DNA of 36,986 bases from JAFLUQ01 sp964551215 (GTDB lineage Bacteria > Bacillota > Clostridia > UMGS1883), in NCBI GenBank assembly GCA_964551215.1, contig CAZKBV010000007.1, positions 1 to 36,986 on the forward strand, given 5' to 3'. This document shows positions 23,301 to 30,152 of the stretch, piece by piece (the first letter of the stretch is position 1; each line of letters begins with the position of its first letter). Made by a program: the position numbers and the translations under genes. The notes beneath the pieces are model-generated. The model was not told where the DNA came from and did no database searches. It saw nothing but the letters and a program-made list of their open reading frames with translations.

Positions 23301-24312
23301 ATGCTCCTTGGATAAATTAAACGACGTTCTTTCCGCCCTTGGGAAAAAAGCCGCCCTTTACGTTCCGGCTGACGCCGAAAACGGCGCAAAGTACGTCCGC
23401 CGAAGTGAGGGAACAAAGCTTAGCGACAAGCTCAACACCGCCGTAAGCGCAAAGGGCTTTTTCTTCCCCCAGACGGAGAATCTGGTAGGCTTCAAAACGA
23501 CGGGCAAGGAAATTGAGATAAAAGACGTGAGAAACGAAGCGGAGGATTTCATTCTTTTCGGCGTTCGCGCCTGTGACGTAAGAAGCTTCGATATTCTCGA
23601 CAGGGTTTTTCTTAACGACACCCCCGACAGCTACTACCAAAGCCGCCGTGAACACGGAATTATAATCTCTATGGCCTGCGACCGTCCCGCCGAAACCTGT
23701 TTTTGCAAAGCTTTCGGCATCGATCCCGCCGAGCCTCGGGGCGATATAGTATGCTATAAAAACGACAGCGAAATTTTCCTCAGCCCCAAAACAGAAAAGG
23801 GCAAGGCTCTTGCCGCCGCCCTTGAAGGGGTTTGCCTGAGCTGTTCGGAGGATTCCGCCGACGGCGTAAAGGCTCTTATAAACGAAAGAACGCAAAAGCT
23901 TCCCCTTGCTTCTCTAACCACCGAAGGCTTCGGAGCCGGCAAAACAAAAGAGCTTTTCGATTCCCCCAAGTGGAAGGAGCTTTCCGAATCCTGCCTCGGC
24001 TGCGGCATATGTACGTTTGTGTGTCCCACCTGCCAGTGCTACGATATAAAGGACTTTGACACAGGTCGGGAAGTATGCCGCTTCCGCTGCTGGGATTCCT
24101 GTATGTACAGCGAATTTACGAAAATGTCCGCCGGTCAGCCCCGTCTCACTCAGCTTGAACGCTTCCGTCAGAGGTTTATGCACAAGCTTGTGTATTACCC
24201 CGACAACAACGACGGCGTATTCAGCTGCGTAGGCTGTGGCCGCTGTCTTGTGAAATGCCCAATATCCATGAACATAGTTAAGGTTATGAAGGCTCTGGGA
24301 GGTGAACAATAA
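23293..24312 (+). CDS. AsrA/FlxC-like iron-sulfur subunit
   Basis: A 339-residue protein resembling anaerobic sulfite reductase subunit A and the beta subunits of sulfhydrogenases. The N-terminal half contains FGVRACDVRSFDILDR and CDRPAETCFCKAFGIDP. Two C-terminal ferredoxin motifs, CLGCGICTFVCPTC and CVGCGRCLVKCP, provide [4Fe-4S] clusters. In AsrAB it links the FAD/NAD(P)H-binding AsrB to the reductase; here the AsrB-like gene follows directly (one-base TAATG overlap). No sulfite reductase catalytic subunit is present, so the Hdr module is the likely acceptor. GGGAGG precedes the ATG, and it overlaps the previous stop by eight bases. Confidence 0.82.
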   Translation: MLKCSLDKLNDVLSALGKKAALYVPADAENGAKYVRRSEGTKLSDKLNTAVSAKGFFFPQTENLVGFKTTGKEIEIKDVRNEAEDFILFGVRACDVRSFDILDRVFLNDTPDSYYQSRREHGIIISMACDRPAETCFCKAFGIDPAEPRGDIVCYKNDSEIFLSPKTEKGKALAAALEGVCLSCSEDSADGVKALINERTQKLPLASLTTEGFGAGKTKELFDSPKWKELSESCLGCGICTFVCPTCQCYDIKDFDTGREVCRFRCWDSCMYSEFTKMSAGQPRLTQLERFRQRFMHKLVYYPDNNDGVFSCVGCGRCLVKCPISMNIVKVMKALGGEQ

Positions 24313-25142
24313 TGGACAGACCGGAAATGTTGATTCCAAAAATAGGCGTTGTCACGGATATCCGCGTCGACACTCCCGACGTTAAAACCTTCCGAGTTGT
24401 GGGCAAGGACGGCAAAAAGGCCTTTCTTCACAAGCCGGGCCAGTGCGCCATGCTTTCCATTCCCGGAGCGGGCGAGGCAATGTTCTCAATAACCTCCTCA
24501 CCCACAAACGAAGAATTCATGGAATTTTCCATAAAAAAGTGCGGCTGTCTCACAGACCGGCTTCACCGGATGGAACCGGGGCAGCAGATAACCATACGCG
24601 GCCCCTACGGCAACTCGTTTCCCGTTGACACGGAATTTGTCGGCAAGAATCTGTTGTTCATTGCCGGAGGTATCGGTCTTGCGCCGCTGCGCTCGGTAAT
24701 AAATTACGTCCGCCGCTACCGCGAGCGTTACGGCAAAATCGACATCGTATACGGTGCGCGTTCTAAGGACGACCTTGTTGACTGCGGCGAAATAATAAAC
24801 GAATGGAGCGGCGACGACGGCGTAAGCGTATACCTTACCATCGACCGCGAGCAGGAGGGCTGGGACGGTCATGTGGGCTTCGTTCCCGACTACGTAAAGG
24901 AGCTTGGCTTCCCAACCGACAAAATTGCCGTTATTTGCGGCCCTCCCGTAATGATAAGGTTCACTCTCGCCGGTCTTCAGGAAATGGGCTTCGATAAAGC
25001 TCAGGTCTACACCACAATGGAGCTTCGCATGAAGTGCGGAATAGGCAAGTGCGGCCGGTGCAACATAGGTTCTAAGTACGTTTGCAAGGACGGGCCTGTA
25101 TTCCGCTGCGACGAGCTTGACGAGCTGCCAAACGAATATTAA
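24312..25142 (+). CDS. flxA: FlxA/AsrB-like NAD(P)H:FAD oxidoreductase
   Basis: A 276-residue ferredoxin-NADP-reductase-type protein. The FAD-binding barrel ends with the ITIRGPYGNSFPV loop. The pyridine-nucleotide domain contains LLFIAGGIGLAPLRSV and IVYGARSKDDLV. A C-terminal [2Fe-2S] site, Cys242, 247, 250 and 258, has the dihydroorotate dehydrogenase electron-transfer-subunit pattern. It is the entry point for electrons from NADH (or NADPH; the sequence does not separate them by eye). GGAGGTG lies upstream and the start overlaps the previous stop. In Desulfovibrio-type FlxABCD-HdrABC the equivalent subunit oxidises NADH. Confidence 0.88.
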   Translation: MDRPEMLIPKIGVVTDIRVDTPDVKTFRVVGKDGKKAFLHKPGQCAMLSIPGAGEAMFSITSSPTNEEFMEFSIKKCGCLTDRLHRMEPGQQITIRGPYGNSFPVDTEFVGKNLLFIAGGIGLAPLRSVINYVRRYRERYGKIDIVYGARSKDDLVDCGEIINEWSGDDGVSVYLTIDREQEGWDGHVGFVPDYVKELGFPTDKIAVICGPPVMIRFTLAGLQEMGFDKAQVYTTMELRMKCGIGKCGRCNIGSKYVCKDGPVFRCDELDELPNEY

Positions 25143-25152
25143 AAGGCTTCAA

Positions 25153-25171
25153 GGCGGCCTTCGGCGCCGCC
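25153..25171 (+). other. GC hairpin between flxA and frdB
   Basis: GGCGGC (25153-25158) pairs with GCCGCC (25166-25171) around a CTTCGGC loop. There is no T-tract. It is the largest gap (60 bases) inside the operon and separates the Hdr-Flx genes from the Frd genes, so it might adjust relative expression or mark an mRNA processing point. Confidence 0.4.
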
Positions 25172-25202
25172 GAGGAAGTATTAACTTTAAGGAGACTTTT
25201 TT

Positions 25203-25877
25203 ATGGAAAACACCGTAAATATTTTCCTGTTCGGGAAAAAATATGAAGTTCCGGCGGATCTTACCGTAATGCGCGCAATGGAATATGCGGGATATCGGCT
25301 TGTACGGGGCTGCGGCTGCCGTAACGGCTTTTGCGGAGCCTGCGCCACGATCTACCGCGTCAAGGGTATTGGCGAGCTTAAGGTCTGCCTTGCCTGCAAA
25401 ACCAAGGTTGAAAACGATATGTACATAGCCGCTCTCCCCTTTTTTCCCCTTGTAAAGCAGGTATACGATATCGAAAAAATCGCTCCGACTCAGCAGCTTA
25501 TGATGCAGCTTTACCCCGAAATTTACGCCTGCATCGGCTGTGACGCGTGTACAAAGAGCTGCCCGCAGAGTCTGAACGTAATGCAGTACATTGCTTACGC
25601 TCAGAGAGGCGACTATGCCAAGTGCGCCGAAGAATCCTTCGACTGCGTAATGTGCGGAATCTGCTCGTCTCGCTGTCCCGCCGGCATTTCCCATCCTCAG
25701 GTGGCAATGCTTGCCCGCCGCCTAAACGGAAAGTACCTTGCGCCGAAAAGCGCTCACCTTGAAAACAGAGTGCGGGAAATCAAGGATGGCACGTTTACAG
25801 AGCTTATGGAAGCTCTTACGCAAAAACCGGTTGAGGAGCTGAAAGAGCTTTACAACAACCGCGAAATCGAAAGGTAA
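25203..25877 (+). CDS. frdB: Fumarate reductase-type iron-sulfur subunit
   Basis: 224 residues. The N-terminal [2Fe-2S] ferredoxin domain has the pattern Cys39-x4-Cys44-Gly-Ala-Cys47 and Cys62. Two [4Fe-4S] motifs follow: Cys110/113/116/120 (CIGCDACTKSCP) and Cys148/151/154/158 (CVMCGICSSRCP). The classical SdhB/FrdB has one [3Fe-4S] site; here all four cysteines of the last motif are present, as in a two-[4Fe-4S] protein. It is the expected electron donor to the flavoprotein encoded 12 bases downstream. Methanogen TfrB is FrdB fused to a CCG (HdrB-like) domain; here that function is on the separate HdrB. AAGGAG precedes the ATG. Confidence 0.87.
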   Translation: MENTVNIFLFGKKYEVPADLTVMRAMEYAGYRLVRGCGCRNGFCGACATIYRVKGIGELKVCLACKTKVENDMYIAALPFFPLVKQVYDIEKIAPTQQLMMQLYPEIYACIGCDACTKSCPQSLNVMQYIAYAQRGDYAKCAEESFDCVMCGICSSRCPAGISHPQVAMLARRLNGKYLAPKSAHLENRVREIKDGTFTELMEALTQKPVEELKELYNNREIER

Positions 25878-25889
25878 GGAGGGGGCTTT

Positions 25890-27527
25890 ATGTATTCCGA
25901 AAAATTCCAAGACTCAATCAAGGCCGTCGAACTGGCGAGAAAGGATAATATCGCCTACGAGCCGGCCCGCATGACGGCTCGGGAAAAGGACGACCTCCTT
26001 GCGGCCTACCATCCCGACTATAAAAGGAGCGAGTTTGAAGAGCTTAGGTTTGGCGTGAACAAGGGTGATAAGGTTCCACGGGAGCTTTGCGCCATGCTTC
26101 AGGCAAAAAGCCGCGTTTCTGCCGCAGATGTGGATTTAAGCGCACCCGACTATGATGTTGACGTACTCGTCATCGGCGGCGGTGGCGGAGGCGCGTCTGC
26201 CGCAATCGAGGCGGACGAGGCCGGAGCAAGGGTAATGATAGTCACAAAGCTGCGCATGGGCGACGCCAACACTATGATGGCCGAAGGCGGAATCCAAGCT
26301 GCCGACAAGCCCAACGACTCCCCCGCAATTCACTTTCTGGACGCCTTCGGCGGCGGTCACTTTGCCGCCAAGAGAGAGCTGCTCGCGAAGCTTGTAAACG
26401 ACGCTCCGGAAGCCATTCTCTGGCTTAACGAGCTTGGGGTTGAATTTGACAAGGCCCCCGACGGCACAATGATAACCACCCACGGCGGCGGCACCTCCCG
26501 CAAGCGTATGCACGCCGCAAAGGACTATTCCGGCGCCGAAATCATGCGTACTCTTCGCGACGAGGTTCTTAACAGGGGAATCACCGTTGTTGACTTTACC
26601 TCCGCAATCGAGCTTATCCTTGACGAAAACGGCCATGCGGCCGGAGCCGTACTCATGAACATGGAAACAAAGGAGCTGCTTATAGCCCGCGCAAAAACGG
26701 TTATTATCGCTACAGGCGGAGCCGGAAGAATGCACTATCAGGGCTTCCCCACCTCTAACCACTACGGCGCAACCGCCGACGGCCTTGTGCTTGGTTACCG
26801 TGTGGGCGCAAGGCTCCTCTATGCGGATACACTTCAGTATCACCCCACCGGCGCGGCATATCCTTCCCAGATATTCGGCGCTCTCGTAACCGAAAAGGTG
26901 CGTTCCCTTGGGGCAAAGCTTGTAAACCGCGACGGCAAGGTGTTCATGCACCCTCTTGAAACCCGCGACGTTGCGGCGGCTTCCATTATCCGTGAGTGTT
27001 CCGACAGGAACAAGGGCGTAGACACCGGCGACGGCAAGGCCGTATGGCTTGACACCCCCATGATAGAGGAAATCAACGGCGAAGGCACCATCGAAAAGCG
27101 TATTCCCGCTATGATGCGTATGTTTGCCGAATACGGCATAGACATCCGCAAGGAGCCTATTTTGGTTTATCCCACCCTTCACTACCAGAACGGCGGTCTT
27201 GACATAAACGCGGATGGCCGGACGACCAACGTTGAAAATCTTTACGCCGCCGGTGAAGCCGTTGGGGGAATCCACGGCAGGAACCGTCTGATGGGCAATT
27301 CCCTTCTTGATATTATCGTGTTTGGCAGAATCGCGGGAAGGAATGCCGCCGCAAAGAGCCGCGAGGTAAATCTCGGTGCCCTCACTCTCGACCACATAAA
27401 TAAATTCGATGAGCAGCGCAAAGCGGCCGGAGTTGAAACCAACGAGGTTTCTCCCAAGCTTCTTCCCGACTACCGCGGAAAGCGGCTTTCCGACGAAAAA
27501 CCTTGCGTTTCCCGCTTGGATTTTTGA
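25890..27527 (+). CDS. frdA: Fumarate reductase-type flavoprotein subunit, non-covalent FAD predicted
   Basis: A 545-residue member of the FrdA/SdhA/NadB family. An extension of about 85 residues precedes the FAD motif VLVIGGGGGGASAA. Residues matching the E. coli FrdA active site are all present: His318 (QYHPTG), Glu335 and Arg338 (TEKVR), Arg359 (ETRD), His431 (LHYQNGG) and Arg466 (GRNR). At the place where FrdA/SdhA carry the covalent-FAD His (RSHT), this protein has GDANT, so FAD should be non-covalent, as in NadB and methanogen Tfr. No signal peptide and no membrane-anchor genes follow. Fumarate reduction is the likeliest reaction; another enoate is possible. AAGGAGGGGG precedes the ATG. 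Confidence 0.88.
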   Translation: MYSEKFQDSIKAVELARKDNIAYEPARMTAREKDDLLAAYHPDYKRSEFEELRFGVNKGDKVPRELCAMLQAKSRVSAADVDLSAPDYDVDVLVIGGGGGGASAAIEADEAGARVMIVTKLRMGDANTMMAEGGIQAADKPNDSPAIHFLDAFGGGHFAAKRELLAKLVNDAPEAILWLNELGVEFDKAPDGTMITTHGGGTSRKRMHAAKDYSGAEIMRTLRDEVLNRGITVVDFTSAIELILDENGHAAGAVLMNMETKELLIARAKTVIIATGGAGRMHYQGFPTSNHYGATADGLVLGYRVGARLLYADTLQYHPTGAAYPSQIFGALVTEKVRSLGAKLVNRDGKVFMHPLETRDVAAASIIRECSDRNKGVDTGDGKAVWLDTPMIEEINGEGTIEKRIPAMMRMFAEYGIDIRKEPILVYPTLHYQNGGLDINADGRTTNVENLYAAGEAVGGIHGRNRLMGNSLLDIIVFGRIAGRNAAAKSREVNLGALTLDHINKFDEQRKAAGVETNEVSPKLLPDYRGKRLSDEKPCVSRLDF

Positions 27528-27554
27528 AATTTCTCACGTTAGGAGTAATATACA

Positions 27555-28820
27555 ATGAATTTATTCGGCGGCGTCATTTCCCTTTCCGACATATCTATGC
27601 TTATATTTTCGGTATTTGTAATTTCGGCTCTTGGTTATATGCTGGGGCGCGTATCCATTAAGGGCATAAGACTCGGCACTGCCGGAGTGTTTGTAATCGC
27701 CCTTGTATTCGGCGCGCTTTTTTACGACAAACTCAAAAGCGTACTTGTAACCGACGGCGCATCCTACATTTCTCAGGCCATGAAAATTGTGGAAAATTTG
27801 GGTCTTGTGCTGTTTGTCACCTCTGTAGGCTTCATTGCCGGGCCTAAATTCTTCAAAAACCTAAAGAAAAACTTTAAGTCCTTCATCGCTCTGGGTATTA
27901 TTATAATTCTTTCCGGCGGACTTACGGCCATTGCCTGCTACTTTATAGGTCGGGGCGGCGAAAGCGATACCCGCCGATTCGCGGCAATGCTGGACGGCCT
28001 TCTCTCCGGCGCTCTTACCAGCACTCCCGGCTTCTCCGCCGCAAAAGCTACGGTGCAGAATCTTTACGCCGGTTCTCCCGACCTTGCGGAGCTTTACGAA
28101 GCCGCCGTAACCGTGGGCTACGGAATAGCCTACCTGTTCGGAGTTATAGGCGTTGTGCTTTTTGTACAGATTATCCCAAAAATCACAAAAGCCGACATGG
28201 CTAAGGAAAGAGAGCTTCTTGTCAATGCCGACGCGGCAGAAAGGAAGCCCTATACCGGCAAGCTTATAAGCCTTGATCCCGCCGGTGTGGGAGTCTTTGC
28301 TCTTGCCGCCTTCATAGGTATTATCGTTGGCTCAATAAAGATTCCTCTGTCCTCACAGGGATTTTCCGGCGCCACGTTTTCCCTTACCACCACCGGCGGC
28401 ACTCTTATTACCGCCCTTGTGTTCGGTCACTTCGGCCATATTGGCAAAATAAATCTCATGCCCAACAAAAAAGCTCTGGAATGTTTGCGTGAGCTGGGAC
28501 TTATGCTGTTCCTTATCGGCGCCGGTGTTGCCGGCGGCGCTCGGTTCATTCAGTATTTCAAGCCCGTATACTTCATTTACGGCGTGATTATGACCATTGT
28601 TCCAATGATAATCGGTCTGCTGTTCGCAAAGTATGCGCTGAAGCTGAGCCTGCTCAACAGCCTTGGCTCCATCACAGGCGGAATGACCTCCACTCCGGCT
28701 TTGGGCGCTCTTATTCAGGTTTCCGGCACAGAGGATGTAGCCTCCTCTTACGCGGCTACATACCCCATTTCCCTTTTGGCGATAGTGCTGGTTTCCCAGT
28801 TCCTGCCGGTATTGCTTTAA
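27555..28820 (+). CDS. AspT-type membrane exchanger lacking the TrkA-C region
   Basis: A 421-residue polytopic membrane protein made of two homologous halves, each with the family motif: GALTSTPGFSAA in the N-terminal half and GGMTSTPALGAL in the C-terminal half. About ten hydrophobic helices. AspT/YidE/YbjL proteins are about 550 residues with two RCK_C (TrkA-C) domains between the halves; here the linker (about residues 210-240) is short and has none. AspT exchanges aspartate for alanine, and relatives exchange succinate. Last gene of the operon, 27 bases after frdA, with TAGGAG upstream. Its position suggests exchange of a fumarate precursor for succinate; this is inference. Confidence 0.8.
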   Translation: MNLFGGVISLSDISMLIFSVFVISALGYMLGRVSIKGIRLGTAGVFVIALVFGALFYDKLKSVLVTDGASYISQAMKIVENLGLVLFVTSVGFIAGPKFFKNLKKNFKSFIALGIIIILSGGLTAIACYFIGRGGESDTRRFAAMLDGLLSGALTSTPGFSAAKATVQNLYAGSPDLAELYEAAVTVGYGIAYLFGVIGVVLFVQIIPKITKADMAKERELLVNADAAERKPYTGKLISLDPAGVGVFALAAFIGIIVGSIKIPLSSQGFSGATFSLTTTGGTLITALVFGHFGHIGKINLMPNKKALECLRELGLMLFLIGAGVAGGARFIQYFKPVYFIYGVIMTIVPMIIGLLFAKYALKLSLLNSLGSITGGMTSTPALGALIQVSGTEDVASSYAATYPISLLAIVLVSQFLPVLL

Positions 28821-28924
28821 CGGGCAATAAGCCCCAAAGGTGGCGGCTGACGCGGCATCGGCCTTTTCGGCAATTCTGTTCTCCGTTTAAGAAAGCAAAA
28901 ACAAATTTTTCGTATATCGTATAT

Positions 28925-28956
28925 AAAAAAGGAGCCGCGAAAACAGCTCCTTTTTT
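28925..28956. terminator. Bidirectional terminator between the hdr-frd operon and rplL
   Basis: AAAAAAGGAGC (28925-28935), 10-base loop, GCTCCTTTTTT (28946-28956). The symmetrical A/T flanks let it serve both converging transcripts: the AspT gene on the plus strand and rplL on the minus strand. The remaining gap 28821-28924 holds no gene. Confidence 0.88.
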
Positions 28957-28975
28957 AAACAATATTATGTCAGTT

Positions 28976-29344
28976 TTACTTAAGTTCAACCTTTGCGCCG
29001 ACTTCTTCAAGCTGAGCCTTGTACTTTTCGGCGTCTTCCTTGCCAACAGCTTCCTTAAGAGTTGTGGGAGCGCCGTCAACAGCGGCCTTTGCTTCCTTAA
29101 GACCAAGGCCGGTGATCTCACGAACAACCTTTATAACCTTAATCTTCTCCGCGCCTGCTTCAGCAAGAACAACGTCGAACTCCGTCTTTTCCTCTGCCGC
29201 GGGAGCGCCCGCAACAGCGGCGCCTGCTACAGCAACGGGAGCGGCGGCGCTTACGCCGAATTCCTCTTCCATAGCCTTTACCAGATCGGCAACCTCAAGA
29301 AGCTTAAGCTCCTTTATGGCATCGATGATTTCCTGAATAGTCAT
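28976..29344 (-). CDS. rplL: 50S ribosomal protein L7/L12
   Basis: 122 residues: the N-terminal dimerisation helix (MTIQEIIDAIKELKLLEVADLVKAMEEEFGV), an alanine-rich hinge, and the C-terminal factor-binding domain (EFDVVLAEAGAEKIKVIKVVREITGLGLKEAKAAVDGAP). It forms the stalk with L10 and recruits translation GTPases. In most Bacillota rpoB follows rplL; here the operon ends at the bidirectional terminator. Confidence 0.97.
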   Translation of the reverse strand: MTIQEIIDAIKELKLLEVADLVKAMEEEFGVSAAAPVAVAGAAVAGAPAAEEKTEFDVVLAEAGAEKIKVIKVVREITGLGLKEAKAAVDGAPTTLKEAVGKEDAEKYKAQLEEVGAKVELK

Positions 29345-29394
29345 TGTTTTAACCTCCGATATTTTAAATTTTTAATTCTTTTGATTATGCCGAA

Positions 29395-29973
29395 TTACTC
29401 GGCCACCGCTGCGGTTTCAGCTTCGGCTTCGGCTTTGACTTCAGCCTCCGGAGCCGCGGGCTTCTGAATATCCGCAGGCTCAACACCGTTGTCAACGAGA
29501 GCCTGTAACGTTCTGACAAGCTTGCTGACGGGAGCGTTAAGGCTACCCATAACCATAGCAATAAGGGTATCGCGGTTGGGAGTCGCGGCAAGCTTCTTAA
29601 CTTCGTCAAGGCTTACAACCTTTCCGTCAAGGAAACCGCTCTTGATTTCGAGCTGTTCATTATCCTTTGCGAAATCCGCAATAATCTTAGCCGGCGCAAC
29701 CTCGTCTGTCATGCTGACAGCAAGAGCCGTGGGGCCGTTAAGAACGGGATCAAGCTCGTCAAAGCCAACCTCTTTTGCCGCAATACGCGCAAGAGTATTT
29801 TTTATAACCTTGTACTCTACGCCTGCCTCACGAAGCTTATTACGAAGCTGAGTGTCCTGTTCAACATTCAGCCCGCAATAGTCAACCAAAACGCCGGAAA
29901 CGGCAGTCTTAAACTGTTCGCTGAGGCCTGCAACTACCTGCTTTTTTTCGTCGAGAACCTTCTGACTGGGCAT
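29395..29973 (-). CDS. rplJ: 50S ribosomal protein L10
   Basis: 192 residues starting MPSQKVLDEKKQVVAGLSEQFKTAVSGVLVDYCGLNV, the canonical L10 N-terminus that binds 23S rRNA. The helical L7/L12-binding region and an acidic Ala/Glu tail close the protein. A longer in-frame version from 30030 would run through the leader hairpin and is rejected; GAGGTGAG precedes the ATG at 29973. It is preceded by its own promoter and an L10-type leader. Confidence 0.96.
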   Translation of the reverse strand: MPSQKVLDEKKQVVAGLSEQFKTAVSGVLVDYCGLNVEQDTQLRNKLREAGVEYKVIKNTLARIAAKEVGFDELDPVLNGPTALAVSMTDEVAPAKIIADFAKDNEQLEIKSGFLDGKVVSLDEVKKLAATPNRDTLIAMVMGSLNAPVSKLVRTLQALVDNGVEPADIQKPAAPEAEVKAEAEAETAAVAE

Positions 29974-29987
29974 ATTTCTCACCTCAC

Positions 29988-30090
29988 AATGAAAATAAAT
30001 GGCTCCTTGCCGCAAACACAAGGAGCCCAAAATAATCTTTCTGGGACAATTCCTCGGCGGGACTTACTGTCGCCCGCTGTCTGCGGAAAA
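29988..30090 (-). promoter_or_regulatory. L10 (rplJ) autoregulatory leader with attenuator hairpin
   Basis: The minus-strand leader contains CGCAGACAGCGGGC...GTCCCGCCGAGG (about 30050-30087), which matches the conserved purine-rich, GCCGAGG-containing core of the Bacillota rplJ leader that binds L10(L12)4. Downstream, GGCTCCTTG (30019-30027 read on the minus strand) and CAAGGAGCC (30001-30009) form a 9-bp hairpin followed by ATTTATTTT, a terminator-like structure. Excess L10-L12 is expected to favour termination. Family identification is from the core motif, not a covariance search. Confidence 0.8.
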
Positions 30091-30110
30091 GATATTAACC
30101 TAACAAATGA

Positions 30111-30139
30111 ATTATACTACAATAATTTCACTTTGTCAA
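30111..30139 (-). promoter_or_regulatory. Promoter of rplJ-rplL
   Basis: Minus strand TTGACA (30134-30139), 17-base spacer, TATAAT (30111-30116), a perfect consensus in the short gap after rplA. It lets rplJ-rplL be transcribed separately from rpmG-rplA. Confidence 0.88.
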
Positions 30140-30152
30140 GCTGTTTTTGATT

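Noticed and set aside
23293..25142. Anaerobic sulfite reductase (asrABC) operon
   Set aside because: AsrA- and AsrB-like proteins are present, but there is no sirohaem-containing AsrC; the context (HdrABC, MvhD) indicates an Flx module instead.
26136..27395. Long minus-strand open frame (about 419 codons) opposite frdA
   Set aside because: FrdA on the plus strand has full family motifs and active-site residues; the reverse frame shows no domain pattern.
25203..27527. L-aspartate oxidase (NadB) or classical membrane-bound succinate dehydrogenase
   Set aside because: NadB does not pair with an iron-sulfur subunit, and no nadA/nadC is present. SdhC/D-type anchor genes are absent; the next gene is a two-fold repeated AspT-type transporter.
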